Source: Phyto melanocephala
Lineage: Eukaryota; Arthropoda; Insecta; Diptera; Rhinophoridae
Direction: 5' to 3'
Assembly (NCBI GenBank): GCA_941918925.1
Contig: OW799237.1
Coordinates: 16,907,201 to 16,971,200 of the forward strand
DNA: 64,000 nt
The notes under the pieces are model-generated. The model was not told the origin of the DNA and searched no databases. It worked only from the letters and a program-made list of their open reading frames with translations. How positions within the stretch are numbered: position 1 is the first letter of the stretch; each line of letters begins with the position of its first letter. The translations under genes were made by a program, and so were the position numbers. Shown here piece after piece: positions 24,518 to 34,954 of this stretch.

Positions 24518-24848
24518 ACTGGTCCAAAATTTTTCTAAACTAAAAATTAAGTTTGTATTTTGACTGTACCCTTTCCTTAATTGCTAGCCTATATGTATGC
24601 AACGTGGCAACTGCTACAACAATTACATAAAATATAATGTTAACATTTGTTTTAATATTTGTAAATGTACGAATGAATTTCCACACGTACATACATGTGT
24701 ATATGTTGTTGGTATGTGTAAGTGTGCTGAGATTGTCCCCAATTGTATAAAAGTGTAGTGCAGTCATCATGCTGATTCTCATCATCATAATCGTCAGCAA
24801 CAACGTCACCATCACTCTCATCAACACCACCATTGTGTTTTATTTTAC

Positions 24849-24863
24849 AAAAAAAAAAAAAAA
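24849..24863. repeat. Poly(A) run
   Basis: A short A homopolymer followed by an A-rich patch. Confidence 0.7.
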
Positions 24864-25411
24864 AGAAAAAAGAAAACAAAAATATATAAAAATTGCATTG
24901 AAATATAGAGCAGAATATGAAGTGCATTCATACAAAGTTTTTTTTTTGAAGTGCAGTAAAATGCATAATTTATATAACTTTTGTTTTCTCTTTGCCTATA
25001 TATTAAAATTTATATGAATATTGTTTGTATACACATACATACATTTGTATTTAAATGCATATGAAAGTATAAGGGCCTTTGTATAGACTACTTTTAAATT
25101 TGTTTAAACTTCTGCTTACATACTCGTTTATATGTATTTGTTTAAAAGCATTTTATTGTTTATATTTCATCTAGATTCTTTTTCATTGTTGTGTTTTTTT
25201 ATTTTTATTTTTATTATAAAATTTATTTACTCTTTATTTGAAGGGGGAAAATAGATGATATGACACACAAAGTTGTTTGTATTTATTTAGCAATTTATAT
25301 TTATTTTAATGTTAAACCTGAATAAACTAATATATAAAAAGGCTTAAATTATTTAGAGCATTTATCTATCGGTTTTAATCCCTGTCAACAATGCAAAGTA
25401 GACTCCACTTA

Positions 25412-25477
25412 AGACTGCAACTAGTCCAAAAACATCCCAAATGTAGACTGCAACTAGTCCAAAAACAACAAAAATGT
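25412..25477. repeat. 33-bp tandem duplication
   Basis: The unit beginning AGACTGCAACTAGTCC at 25412 recurs at 25445, with slight divergence at the 3' end of the unit. Confidence 0.8.
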
Positions 25478-25860
25478 ATAAAGAAAACATGTTGATATAA
25501 CATTGCGATATCCTCAGGTAAGACCAAATAAGCCTGCTTAGCAATAAATTGGAGAAGTCTAAAATATATTTTATGTCAAATATATTATACTAAACAGAGT
25601 TCTTAACGTTCCTTTAATCGTTAAACCATTAGCAGTTGTCGCTAAACTCTAAACTTTAATTAGAAAATGACAAGGTTCATGATTGCATTATATGAGATTT
25701 TGTTGTAACTAGCCCACAACTACCAGACTAGAAGACATTTAAACTACAAACTGATATACCGGGTTAACCTGAGAATTTTGTATAAAAGTTTTATAAGTCT
25801 GTAGATACATAACAACCCACATGAAAAGAGAACTATGATAGGCACATAATTTCAATAAAA

Positions 25861-26117
25861 TATCTGTGGTTTGGAGCTAAAAGGACCAATGTCAAAATAT
25901 TTACATTTGAGAAAATTGGAATTGAACTTTAACTTTTATAGGGGCTTTCATAGTGATATTGGCCAGCATTTTCTTTATGAAGCTGTTCTGGGTTAACCAA
26001 CCATGACTTTAGCTGTTTTACCATAATGAAATAGAGCAAGAAAACAAATCTAATGCAATGATTCACTCAAAACAGCAAAAACGTGACATTGGCCCTTTTA
26101 GCCCCAAGCCACAGATA
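25861..26117. mobile_element. MITE with 34-bp terminal inverted repeats
   Basis: The left arm (25861-25894) and right arm (26084-26117) are inverted copies that match at 31 of 34 positions. Both begin TATCTGTGG at the outer end, so a TA target duplication is possible. The interior has no coding sequence. The element is 257 bp long. The superfamily is not settled; the TA ends favour Tc1/mariner. Confidence 0.65.
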
Positions 26118-26159
26118 TATGGGATAAGAACATAAACTGTTAAACCCTTCATCTCTGGT

Positions 26160-26400
26160 GCTAAAGGTATATATTGTAATTTCTACAATGTTGATTTCTG
26201 ACTCCATAAAGTCAATATTTTTTTGAGAGCTTATGGCTGCTTGTTTAATGAAATCAACTTTAATAGAGTTTTGTCACTTTAATTTCTACAATGTTCGGTT
26301 CCGACCCCATAAAGTAAATATTTTTGAGAGCTTATGACTGCTTCTTTGTTGAAGTCAACTTTTAGAAGCCCCTACATGTTATCCAGATCTGTATGTGGTA
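26160..26400 (+). repeat. 5' part of the dipteran dispersed repeat, tandemly duplicated
   Basis: AATTTCTACAATG followed by a CCGACCCCATAAAGT-like block occurs at 26178 and again at 26281, 103 bp apart. The same blocks start the copy at 27600, and the second is shared with 35310. Only the 5' portion is present in each unit. Confidence 0.55.
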
Positions 26401-27109
26401 TCTATGTTTTGTAAATACCTGGAAATGAATCCTTATTGAAATTTAGTACAATCGCCCCCTAACTTCCTGAGATATAAGCAAATATATGTGACCGCCTCTA
26501 TTTTTTTCCCATATTTTTCCATAAAAATCAATATTTTTGAGCACTAGAATAATTTCTAGACACGTTTGTTACTCTTAAAGGGATATCGAAAAATAATCTG
26601 TATAAATCGATCACCGATCACGGAAAAGTTGTAGGCAAAAATATTGTTGAAAAATATATACATATTTTTTTTAACCGTATCAAGTAACTTAAACTCCTAA
26701 AATAAATATAAGGAAATTCTTTTCATAAAAGTAAACTTTTTACCCAAAAATCTATTTTAACACAAATGGAAACTTTTTACAAAACAAAAGTTTTCACACA
26801 AAATTTGAATATTTACACAATTATTTTTTCAACATATTAAATAACTTTCTTGGTTAAAATGCTGATTTTCGGTCACACCAAATACGCTAAAATACAATCA
26901 TTTGTCTCAGAAAATATTACTCAGGAAAACTAACAAATCGGCTTAAAACTAACTGAGATATAAACAAAACAAGACAAATGCTTTGGCTCTTTCGTAAAAT
27001 TTACAACGAAAAATCGATTTGTTTTAGCTTCTGGACAAATGAGAGGACTAATTTTGTATTAAAAGAAAGAACTTGACTGGGATAATATTTAAACTGTAAA
27101 ATTGTCAAT

Positions 27110-27570
27110 CGAGAATGGCCGCCACTACAAACTGGCGTACAATAAATTTATATGTGTGTCAAATCTAGTAATTAAAAATATAGACACTTCCACCCCTTTA
27201 ACATTATTAACAAAGAGGCTTCAGCAGTAGAATCCGGTAAACTTTGAAAAAGTTAAAATCTAAGATGACGTCTAAAATAAAATGGCCTTTATATGGGTTT
27301 AATAAAGTTATTACAGTTATTATTGTATTTGCTCCCTTCGGCCGCGACAATATTGGCATCAAATGAAAGGGCTTGACTAGAAAAGTACAGTAAACTATGA
27401 AAAAATTAGAATCCAAGATGACGTCCTTAATAAAGTGGCAAATAATTTTTTTCAACTCCATCAATATGGGTATCAAATGAAAGGGCTTGACTAGTAGAAT
27501 ACAAATAACTATATGATGGTTAATGGTATATTTAGATTCTGCAGCATTCTTACTTGTTATATCTTTCATA
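27110..27570 (-). repeat. Dispersed repeat of the GACGCCATCTT family, inverted copy
   Basis: On the minus strand this has the same blocks as 8440-9725: two tandem units with GACGTCATCTT (154 bp apart; plus-strand 27262 and 27416), CAAGCCCTTTCATTTGAT spacers, and the block near 27110-27150 matching TACGCCATTTTGTAGTGG. A minus-strand ORF of 120 residues across 27207-27569 only reflects the repeat units (KPFHL.PIL occurs twice) and is not a gene. Confidence 0.6.
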
Positions 27571-27584
27571 GTGAGTGTAAGGGT

Positions 27585-28135
27585 TTGTCATTCTGTGTAC
27601 AATTTCTACAATTTTCATTTCCGACCCCATAAAGTATACATTTAATGAAAGCATATGAATAGGGGGTTACTAAGCATTGTCCGTTTGTCCGTCTGTCCAT
27701 GTGTATGTTGAAATGAACTTGTTGAAGCCCTCAGACATTTCTAGGACTCGGGTAAGGTAAACAAATATCAGAAATATTTGGGAGCAGATCGGAGTTCAAA
27801 ATGAGAAAAGCCGCTCTATAAACAACTGTGATTTGATGAAAAAGCCTAGACCACCTCGTCTTTTCACACCAATTCAAAATGGATGAACCTAGGTTCGAAT
27901 CCCAGTTACGACAAAAATTTTATTTTTTTATTTTTAGTTTACATATATAAGCTCAATTCATAATTTTACAATAGGATGTTTTAGTGCGGATAAAGTCATT
28001 ATAAAGATAATGAAACATATATGTATTTCATATTAATGACATGAATGGTGATAAAAAAAGTTGTCATTGCATGACTACACGTTGTGAAGGGTATATAAGA
28101 TTCCTCACGGCGGAATAAAGCACTCTTACCCGTTT
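27585..28135 (+). repeat. Dipteran dispersed repeat, diverged copy
   Basis: It starts with AATTTCTACAATTTTC and CCGACCCCATAAAGTATA, includes GTCCGTCTGTCC, and ends with GGGTATATAAGATTC and GCACTCTTACCCGTTTG. These are the same landmarks, in the same order, as the copy at 35238-36108. A SINE-like piece appears to be inserted at 27838-27920. Confidence 0.6.
27838..27920 (+). repeat. tRNA-derived SINE-like fragment
   Basis: GGTTCGAATCCCAG near 27890-27905 is a good Pol III B-box/T-arm, followed by TTACGAC and then A/T-rich sequence. CTTTTCACACCAATTCAAA precedes it. The second fragment at 47591-47673 shares the layout CTTTTC-ACC, TGG, GGTT-CAATCCCAG. A proper tRNA fold with an acceptor stem cannot be drawn here. 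Confidence 0.35.
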
Positions 28136-29884
28136 GTTATTCAACGCTGTTTAGTAGACTTAAATATTAGTGTTATACTGTTTTTCGATTGACATTACAT
28201 ACATAAACATGTGAGTTTGTAGTGTAAAAAAATAACGCCTTATGTAACTGTTAGTCTCTTACCTGTTTAATATTTAAACAGCAACTGTCCCAAGGTAAAA
28301 TTAGAATTAAGAATTAATGAAGATTTTCAATTATTATAATTCATAATTACAATCCATAAAAGATAAGATAAATTCATACCTTTTTCTTAATACAAACCTT
28401 AACTTAACTTCCCTTTAATTAGGGTTAAGAACTTAATTGAAATTAATAATTTTAACCCAAATTTTGCAGGAATGTTTTTAAAATACTGGATGTTTTTATT
28501 ATAAAAAATTATCAATAAAAATAATCTGGACATTAAAAGAATGTAATAAATTTAAGTTACTTAATAAGGCTCCAGCAACGTTACCATAGATTTTTACTAT
28601 CCCATATAATTTCCCTTATCGTTTTTAATTATCTAGAGCTTTTGTTAAATATTTATATTATTTTCTAGTAAATGTGTAGCTAAAAGGTTAAGCAGTTCAA
28701 CAAACACTTTTTATAATTTATTATTATTATTATTATTTTTCATTTTATAGCCCAAATTAAAGTTTTAATTTGAAATTCATCTTGATTAAAATTCCAAATT
28801 GTTTGCTCACCTACGCACGCTTTACAAGTTGAATTTTTAAGCCGTGGAAAAAAAATCTCATTATTAATATGCACATATCAAATTGCAATATTGCGATAAT
28901 TACTAAACGTGACTTAATTTTCGTGATGGTACTCCCCACCTCTGTTTTATCCAAATCACATTGGATTAAATATGATAAAAGGCGAAAGGGGTTCATTATT
29001 CAGTATGAGTGTGTATGATTTTGAATATATTTAAATTTTATATGCAGGTTTTGTCGTTTGTTTGCAAAGAGTTTGGCTTATATTACAATATTTACAATGT
29101 AATACGAGTCCAAATACTTAAAAAGCAAGTTAAGTTGTTGTTTTCGTTGTTTCGCTGTAGCAGAGTGGTGGTTAAGAAAAGGTGTGAGTGGTTTTATAAA
29201 TAAGCAATATATTTCATATCGCGGTACAACTAAAACATGCATGACTAACTAGCAATAGAGGGTGTTGAAATATGCAAAAAGCCAAAAATATAAAACACAA
29301 TAACGATAGAAAGAAGATATGAAAAACAAAGTCTAATTGTAGATAAGTGTGAGAAGGTTATGTATAATTTAAAGCACCCTACCATGGGTTGTGTCAAAGC
29401 TTCAGTTTTACAAGGCTTTTGCATAAGCATACCCTTAAAATATTTTATCTTTGAATAATGATCTTTAATTGAGTAACAAAATAAGAGCTGTACATCACCG
29501 AGAGTACTACGCTATGGGACAAATATATTTATTACCCTTTAATATTGGTAACCAAGATTTATATAGTTAAAATGAACTCCTTTAGAATATTCCGTCCGGT
29601 TTAAAGAATTTGAAGTTTGAAGTTGTATTAAATAAAAAGTTTTATAGGTGGGCTTATTACTATATTCGAAGGTAATCGAAACTTAAAATCTCTATTAGAA
29701 TCTCTACAGCAAAAGCACAGAAAACTTGAGCTATCGAGAATAACTAAGATCGCGTTTTAGTTTCGTAATTTTGCTCTTTTTCTTAAACTTACAACTACAT
29801 TTTGAGTGAAATCTTTTGTTCTTGGTAGAATTTTTAGCTAAGGTTGGTGGCAGATGTATTAATGCATTTGGAACGTTAATAGGC
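28136..29884. other. AT-rich stretch, no gene recognised
   Basis: Contains a (TTA)n microsatellite at about 28718-28736. A short tRNA-5'-half-like motif near 29155-29180 has no matching T-arm. Otherwise nothing was identified. Confidence 0.4.
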
Positions 29885-29887
29885 TTA

Positions 29888-30656
29888 GGGCCATTATTAC
29901 AACTTGCCGACAAAGTTTATGTTAATAAAAGGTAACTTTTGTTAGCGTGAGCAATAAACTGACCACTAGGTATATTTCGTTATTGCAACCTGCCTGTAAA
30001 ATAAATTGTATTTTTTTTTAAATATGGCAGCACCAAAGTAAATGCTGAACAAATTAATTAGTTTTTTAAAAACTAAGTGGCAACGACAGGCAAATAGTAA
30101 ACAATTCCCGGCAGTCGTGATTCAGCTCTGGTCGGGTCAAGAGCTCGCGCGTCATTGTCATTATCTCTTAAGGGCAATCAGGCCGTCCTTTTCATCTGGC
30201 TTCGAGAGTTTCACGTCTCACTCTCGCATTGGTTAATGCGTGGCGTCGGTCTATCAATTAACCACGTGCAGATTTTCAGACAAGGAGTCGAATTCGGAAA
30301 TTCCAGCTTCCTATACGAAGGTATAGGTCGTTTGGTAGTTGCTGGAGGAGGCTCTGGAAAAATAATTGGTGATGGCAGTATTGTCTTTTGACAAGCCAAA
30401 TAATTGTCTAGTGCTAGTACACTAGAACCTCCATTGGAGTAATCTAAAATTTAAAAAATAAATAAACAATTCCCTTATATGGTAGAAAATATGGTAACTT
30501 TAAATGTAAACCTCACGTTAAAAGTTAAAGGTAGAGTGATCTTCCCTTTAACTTATCGGACACTTTTAGGTTAGAGTGAAGTTGTAATAACGAAAAACTA
30601 GTTATCTGTCTGATAACATACTAACCTTAGTTATCGGTAAGTTATAATAATGGCCC
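29888..30656. mobile_element. TTAA-type non-autonomous element A (769 bp)
   Basis: The left end reads GGGCCATTATTACAACTTG (29888). The right end, reverse-complemented from 30656, reads GGGCCATTATTATAACTTA. TTAA follows the right end (30657-30660) and CTTA precedes the left end, so the target was probably TTAA. The same terminal sequence bounds the shorter element at 31025-31246. The interior includes an unusual GC-richer block (30090-30400) with no recognised coding content and a palindrome at 30407-30426. TTAA targets are used by piggyBac and Kolobok elements. Confidence 0.7.
30407..30426. repeat. 20-bp palindrome inside element A
   Basis: TCTAGTGCTAGTACACTAGA: seven-base arms TCTAGTG/CACTAGA around a 6-base centre. 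Confidence 0.8.
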
Positions 30657-31024
30657 TTAAACTAACAGAATGTGGTGGTGTCCACTTTAAATATAAGTTT
30701 TAGGAAATAATTAAATATTCGTTGATTCTGAAATAAGAAACTTTTGTTTGATTTGAAAAATAAAATTAATACTTTTATTTCAATTAGAATATTTAAATAA
30801 AAACGTTTTAGTTTATGATTAAAATAAACATATTAACTTCTGTAACCCGCGACAATAAATTATAATTTTAAGTGACATCATAAGGTTTTCAATTCACAAA
30901 GTCTTTAAATCTGCTTGAAATTTCTTTGGATGTATTACAGGCAACGCTTTGAATCATGCAAACCAAATTGATGAGCGACCACAAAAGGATAAAATTTCAA
31001 AAACTCTGAAATTTGTTTTATTAA

Positions 31025-31246
31025 GGGCCATTATTACAACTTGGAATTAGTTAAAGGTAGTATTTTATCTGGCAGATAAACAGTTATACATTATTTAATC
31101 TTTATTTTAATCTAAAGTAAGTGGCAACTTAAAGACCGACCAGCTTATTCAGCCTGGTGGGTTAAAATAATGTTGTAATAATCGTAAACTGTATATTACT
31201 CCGACAAAATCCAGCCTTTAACTAACGCCAAGTTGTAATAATGGCC
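31025..31246. mobile_element. TTAA-type MITE B (222 bp)
   Basis: It starts GGGCCATTATTACAACTTG right after TTAA (31021-31024). It ends in CAAGTTGTAATAATGGCC followed by ATAA (31247-31250), a likely one-base decay of TTAA. The TIRs are shared with element A 370 bp to the left. No coding content. Confidence 0.75.
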
Positions 31247-31249
31247 ATA

Positions 31250-32054
31250 AATGAGTTTTTCGAGTGCGAAGAGTAACGACTTTGCTTCTGAAAACGTAGT
31301 TATGGCAAAAGGCTCTCCAAACTTCTTAATGAAATGGGTATTTTGTCTTCTGGATAACCGTGGTTAGCCCTGTTTTGACAAAAATTTAAAACGAATTTCT
31401 CTTTTACGTTTGGCTTAATATTTTCTTAAGGCAAATACAAACTCTTCTGGCTCAAGAAGCCTTAATTCCTCGTGTATTACCAGTCTGAAGCTCTAAGATA
31501 GTCAATTTCAAGAATATGATACGTATAAAATGCTTTGCATTTAATAGCTTTAATCGCAGGATATTGACCGAGTTCCTGTATTTTGTGCTTTTATATACAC
31601 GCCATGTCTGTTATGTTTTAAGGCATCCTTACGTTGCCTTAATGAGTTTTAATTCTGTATGACCTGATTTGGTATAAAAAAAATATAAAAAACAAGTCTT
31701 GAGCTATTTAGTGTCAAAATCTCACAAATATCCTTTAGTTTGCGTTTTTTGTCGTTGTAGCCATCCAAACCTGAAGATTAAACTGTAGACTTTCTTATCA
31801 GTAATACATTCGAGAAATTTATATACCAATGGTGAGGTCATGGAACATATTTCTCTACAAAAGATGAAGAGACTCGCATAACAGTTAATGGAGACCGTAA
31901 CTGCACCACTATTGATAGCTTGTATAAAATATTGTTACAGATTTATTTTTTAATAGCTTAATTAACATTATAATTTATTTTAGTTGTAGTAGTTTAAGTT
32001 ACTGTAGTTTTATTTGTATTAGTTTATTTCGCTGGTTGTTCGAACATGATGTTT
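31250..32054. other. Unassigned stretch between MITE B and an LTR-like segment
   Basis: Minus-strand frames across 31330-31780 give short non-repetitive peptides broken by stops, as expected of an old transposon gene. No family could be named. Confidence 0.25.
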
Positions 32055-32489
32055 GTTATTATGTGTAGCATACTTTTAGGCACTTCTATTATTCCTGCAT
32101 ATTACTTAACGTCTAAATTTAAATGTAACGGTTTTCGAATGTACTAGAATGTACATACGAGAACTTTGTCGAATGTTACCGAACACCACTATGTTACTTT
32201 AAATATCCGAACAACACAGCTAACATGATCAGTATGATAGTAGAGCTTGTTAAGTGTGTGTAACAGTGTTTCAATGTTTATTAAAAGTATATAACAATGA
32301 GTGAGTTTGACAATAAGTAAAGTGATATAAAAGCAATATCTGAGTGTGTTCAAATAAATAAAATGCTCTTGATTTTATAACTTATTTCAACTGTTTTTGA
32401 TTGCAATAAAATAACTCAAAGTATATTTAAAGGAAATAAGCCAACATTTATAAAAGGTATAAACGTAACAATATGATTGAATAGAACCG

Positions 32490-32753
32490 GGCGGCACGTG
32501 ACTTAATTTATTCAAATCGAAAATTTGAAATTGAACCAATTAAGTTATGTGATTTGACAGTTCTCGATTATATTCTTGTATTCTAAGGAACCACGTGAAG
32601 TCACTAGCTCGTGCTGATAAAGCAGCAATTATTAACGCTTTGGAGCCAAATATGGTTTATGTAATTGGTATCATAAGTGGAACCAAATTGGACTTAGATA
32701 ATTCGCTTCGTTATGAAAAGCAGCAAAGACATACGTCCAAAATCATTTTCTAG
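32490..32753 (+). pseudogene. Mariner transposase C-terminal fragment
   Basis: One frame has IEPIKLCDLTVLDYILVF, matching the NWPPRSCDLTPLDYFLWGY block with the third catalytic position of mariner-type enzymes. A shifted frame from 32592 has HVKSLARADKAAIINALEP, matching GYVKSLVYADKPATIDALE, and runs on to a natural-looking end (KQQRHTSKIIF and stop at 32751-32753, matching RSRGQHLHEIIF). The N-terminal two-thirds are missing and a frameshift is present. TIRs were not found. This belongs to a different mariner subgroup from the copy at 8776. Confidence 0.7.
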
Positions 32754-32759
32754 CGTTAA

Positions 32760-33762
32760 TGGCATGTAATGTTCTTTCGAATAAAAAATATTTCTGACTA
32801 AACTAATATTTTTTGGAATATTTTTTACTATTTAAAGTTCTATCTGGTTTCAAAAGCAGTCATTAAAAGATGCATGAGTATATCGGAAGAACGAGAATCA
32901 AGATAAAGGATGTTGTGTTAGAATATTCTTATTTTCACTTTGTATCAGCACACAATGTGTTTAGTATGAATTCTCTTGGCTTGGATATATTATGTCAAAA
33001 GAGGCATTTAAAAATCTCCCTTTTAGTTTTTTTTTCATGCATTACAGCTACTTGATTTTATTTAACATCTTTACTATGCACTAATATGATTATTAATCAA
33101 AATTGGAACATTACTTTTACGTATGAACCCATCTTTAAGGTCTATCTGAATCTACTAACCACGTAAAAAAATCGAAAAGGCGGTGTTGGGCAGAAGTTTG
33201 GTATCGTACTGTAAAAATTCACTAGATCATCTCGTTATATGGAATACGTTTCACTACTCTGTGTATTAGAAATGTTTTTACTCTACCCAATAAACGAAAA
33301 TTTATACATTACATATGATTTTCTAAAAAAAATAATTCATTTGTGATCTACTGGCTAATGAAATGGATAGCAAGTTATAAAACAAATTCATTCTTTAATC
33401 GTGCAAAATCTTTCCCATCACTTATAAAGTAGACAAATTTAAATAAAATTTTCATGACAGAGAATAAAATGGACAGTGATGTAAATAAGCACACAATTAT
33501 GATTTTTTTTTGATGTTTCTTTAGTTTGCTCCGTTAAGTCGCGAATTAATGATTTCTTTACAAACCTAAAAATTCAACGCAATAAAAATGTAACTCGTGC
33601 TAGGAATACACAGAAATGATAAGTATATGACAAAAACAGCTTTTTCTTTATACAACTTTTTCACAGTACAACTATAAAAATAAGTTAAAATTTTAATGAA
33701 CCTATTAGAATCGGTTAACTTTGTTAAAGAGTGAAATTTTTGTGAAATGTGTAAGTGTGTAA
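32760..33762. other. AT-rich stretch, nothing recognised
   Basis: No coding homology or paired repeats were seen. Confidence 0.4.
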
Positions 33763-34007
33763 TTAACCTTCAAAGGGTCCTTAAATTTTACTTTGGGTCA
33801 AATTCGACCGAGTTACGAAGTTCAATATGAGAACAATTATTCTCTTACTAGGTTTGATTCAATAGTATTTTCGTTTTAGCTTTGTTTGGAATATTAAAGC
33901 TGTACTTTTTATTTATTTATTGCGAATGCATACATATGTTTAATTTAAATGAAGAATTAATCTCAAGTTTGCAATCAAAAAGATTTCTTATTAAATAAAT
34001 TTAATTA

Positions 34008-34954
34008 TTACTTATCACATGGGTTACTTACAATGATTGTTTTAGAATGTTGCTCGCATACAAACTTTTTACAAGTACAACATACAGATGGCCTTTTATT
34101 ATATATTTTGGAACATAATTTACAACGACTTCTTTTGACTAGGCATTTGGCTGGTTTTTTCTTTAAATTTGGTAAAAGACAACAGTTGCTAACCCTACTC
34201 AGATACAGCACGTAGCTGATGCTTAATCTCTTTTAAAAATTGTGCTCTTGGCAATGATTTTCGCTGCATTATATAGGGCGTGATAAGCTGCAGTGCTAAA
34301 TTTTCCAAAAAAAGTCAACGTTTGACAAAACATTTCTTATTGCAAACATTGTTAGCCGATGTGAATAATATAAACGCATTATAAGCTGATATATTGAAAA
34401 TGTTGCTAAATACAACTTGAGGTCATCTAGTAGTCTTCTTTTTGCAAGTGTAACATGAAACAACTTTATCCAGAGCATCAACTCCTCCTTTACATTTGTT
34501 AAAGTCTAGTATCATTTGCGGATTTTTTCCCGCAAATAAATAATACAAACTGCCAAAAAGATTCACAGACTTATTTTTCTTTCGATTATCTTATAGGAGA
34601 GTGGTGTCCTTTGTGGTGCAAAAATTGTAAAAATACCAGTCTTCCTTTAGTTTACAAAAGCCTAGCCGGCAATTCATTCTTGTTTTACGTATCGTTTCTA
34701 CTAAAGTTATTTTTTTTTTTTGCAATTTGTGTCACAATTGATAAGAAACAAAAAAGTTGTATGCAGTCACCTTATGACCTTAAAGGCCATCTGCCAAGTC
34801 GAGAACTACTCGCATACTTTGATTTCTTTCAGCAATAGCTTCAACTTCTTTGCCTATAACAGTTGTATATTTCAAACGTAATTGGTACTCAAATCGCAGA
34901 GTATCCACATCTTAATATTCTAAATAAATCTCCTCTTCGTCCGATAATGAATTT
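34008..34954 (-). pseudogene. piggyBac transposase relic
   Basis: Read on the minus strand, broken frames give piggyBac blocks in order. After a short acidic start (LNSLSDEEE) there is ERNQSMRVVLDLADGL, then NELPARLL and TKGRLVF. KCKGGVDALDKVVSCYTC follows, which is the DYNKxKGGVDxLDxxxxxY block with the last catalytic Asp. Then come FNISAYNAF and a C-terminal cysteine cluster, CKLC...CCTCKKFVCEQH, typical of the RING/PHD-like tail of piggyBac enzymes. In-frame stops and frameshifts are many. A large part between the acidic start and the catalytic core is missing, including the first catalytic Asp. Non-functional. Confidence 0.8.

Noticed and set aside
27207..27569. 120-codon minus-strand ORF with internal peptide repeats
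   Set aside because: It coincides with the dispersed GACGCCATCTT repeat, and the peptide repeats mirror the DNA units.
27838..27920. Possible tRNA gene
   Set aside because: A good B-box is present, but the acceptor stem and D-arm cannot be paired. Kept only as a SINE-like fragment.
29150..29205. tRNA-like 5' half (GTAGCAGAGTGGTGGTTAAG)
   Set aside because: It resembles a D-arm, but no anticodon arm or T-arm follows at the right distance.
31330..31780. Minus-strand transposase-like fragments
   Set aside because: Frames are broken and no diagnostic block of any family could be aligned by eye.
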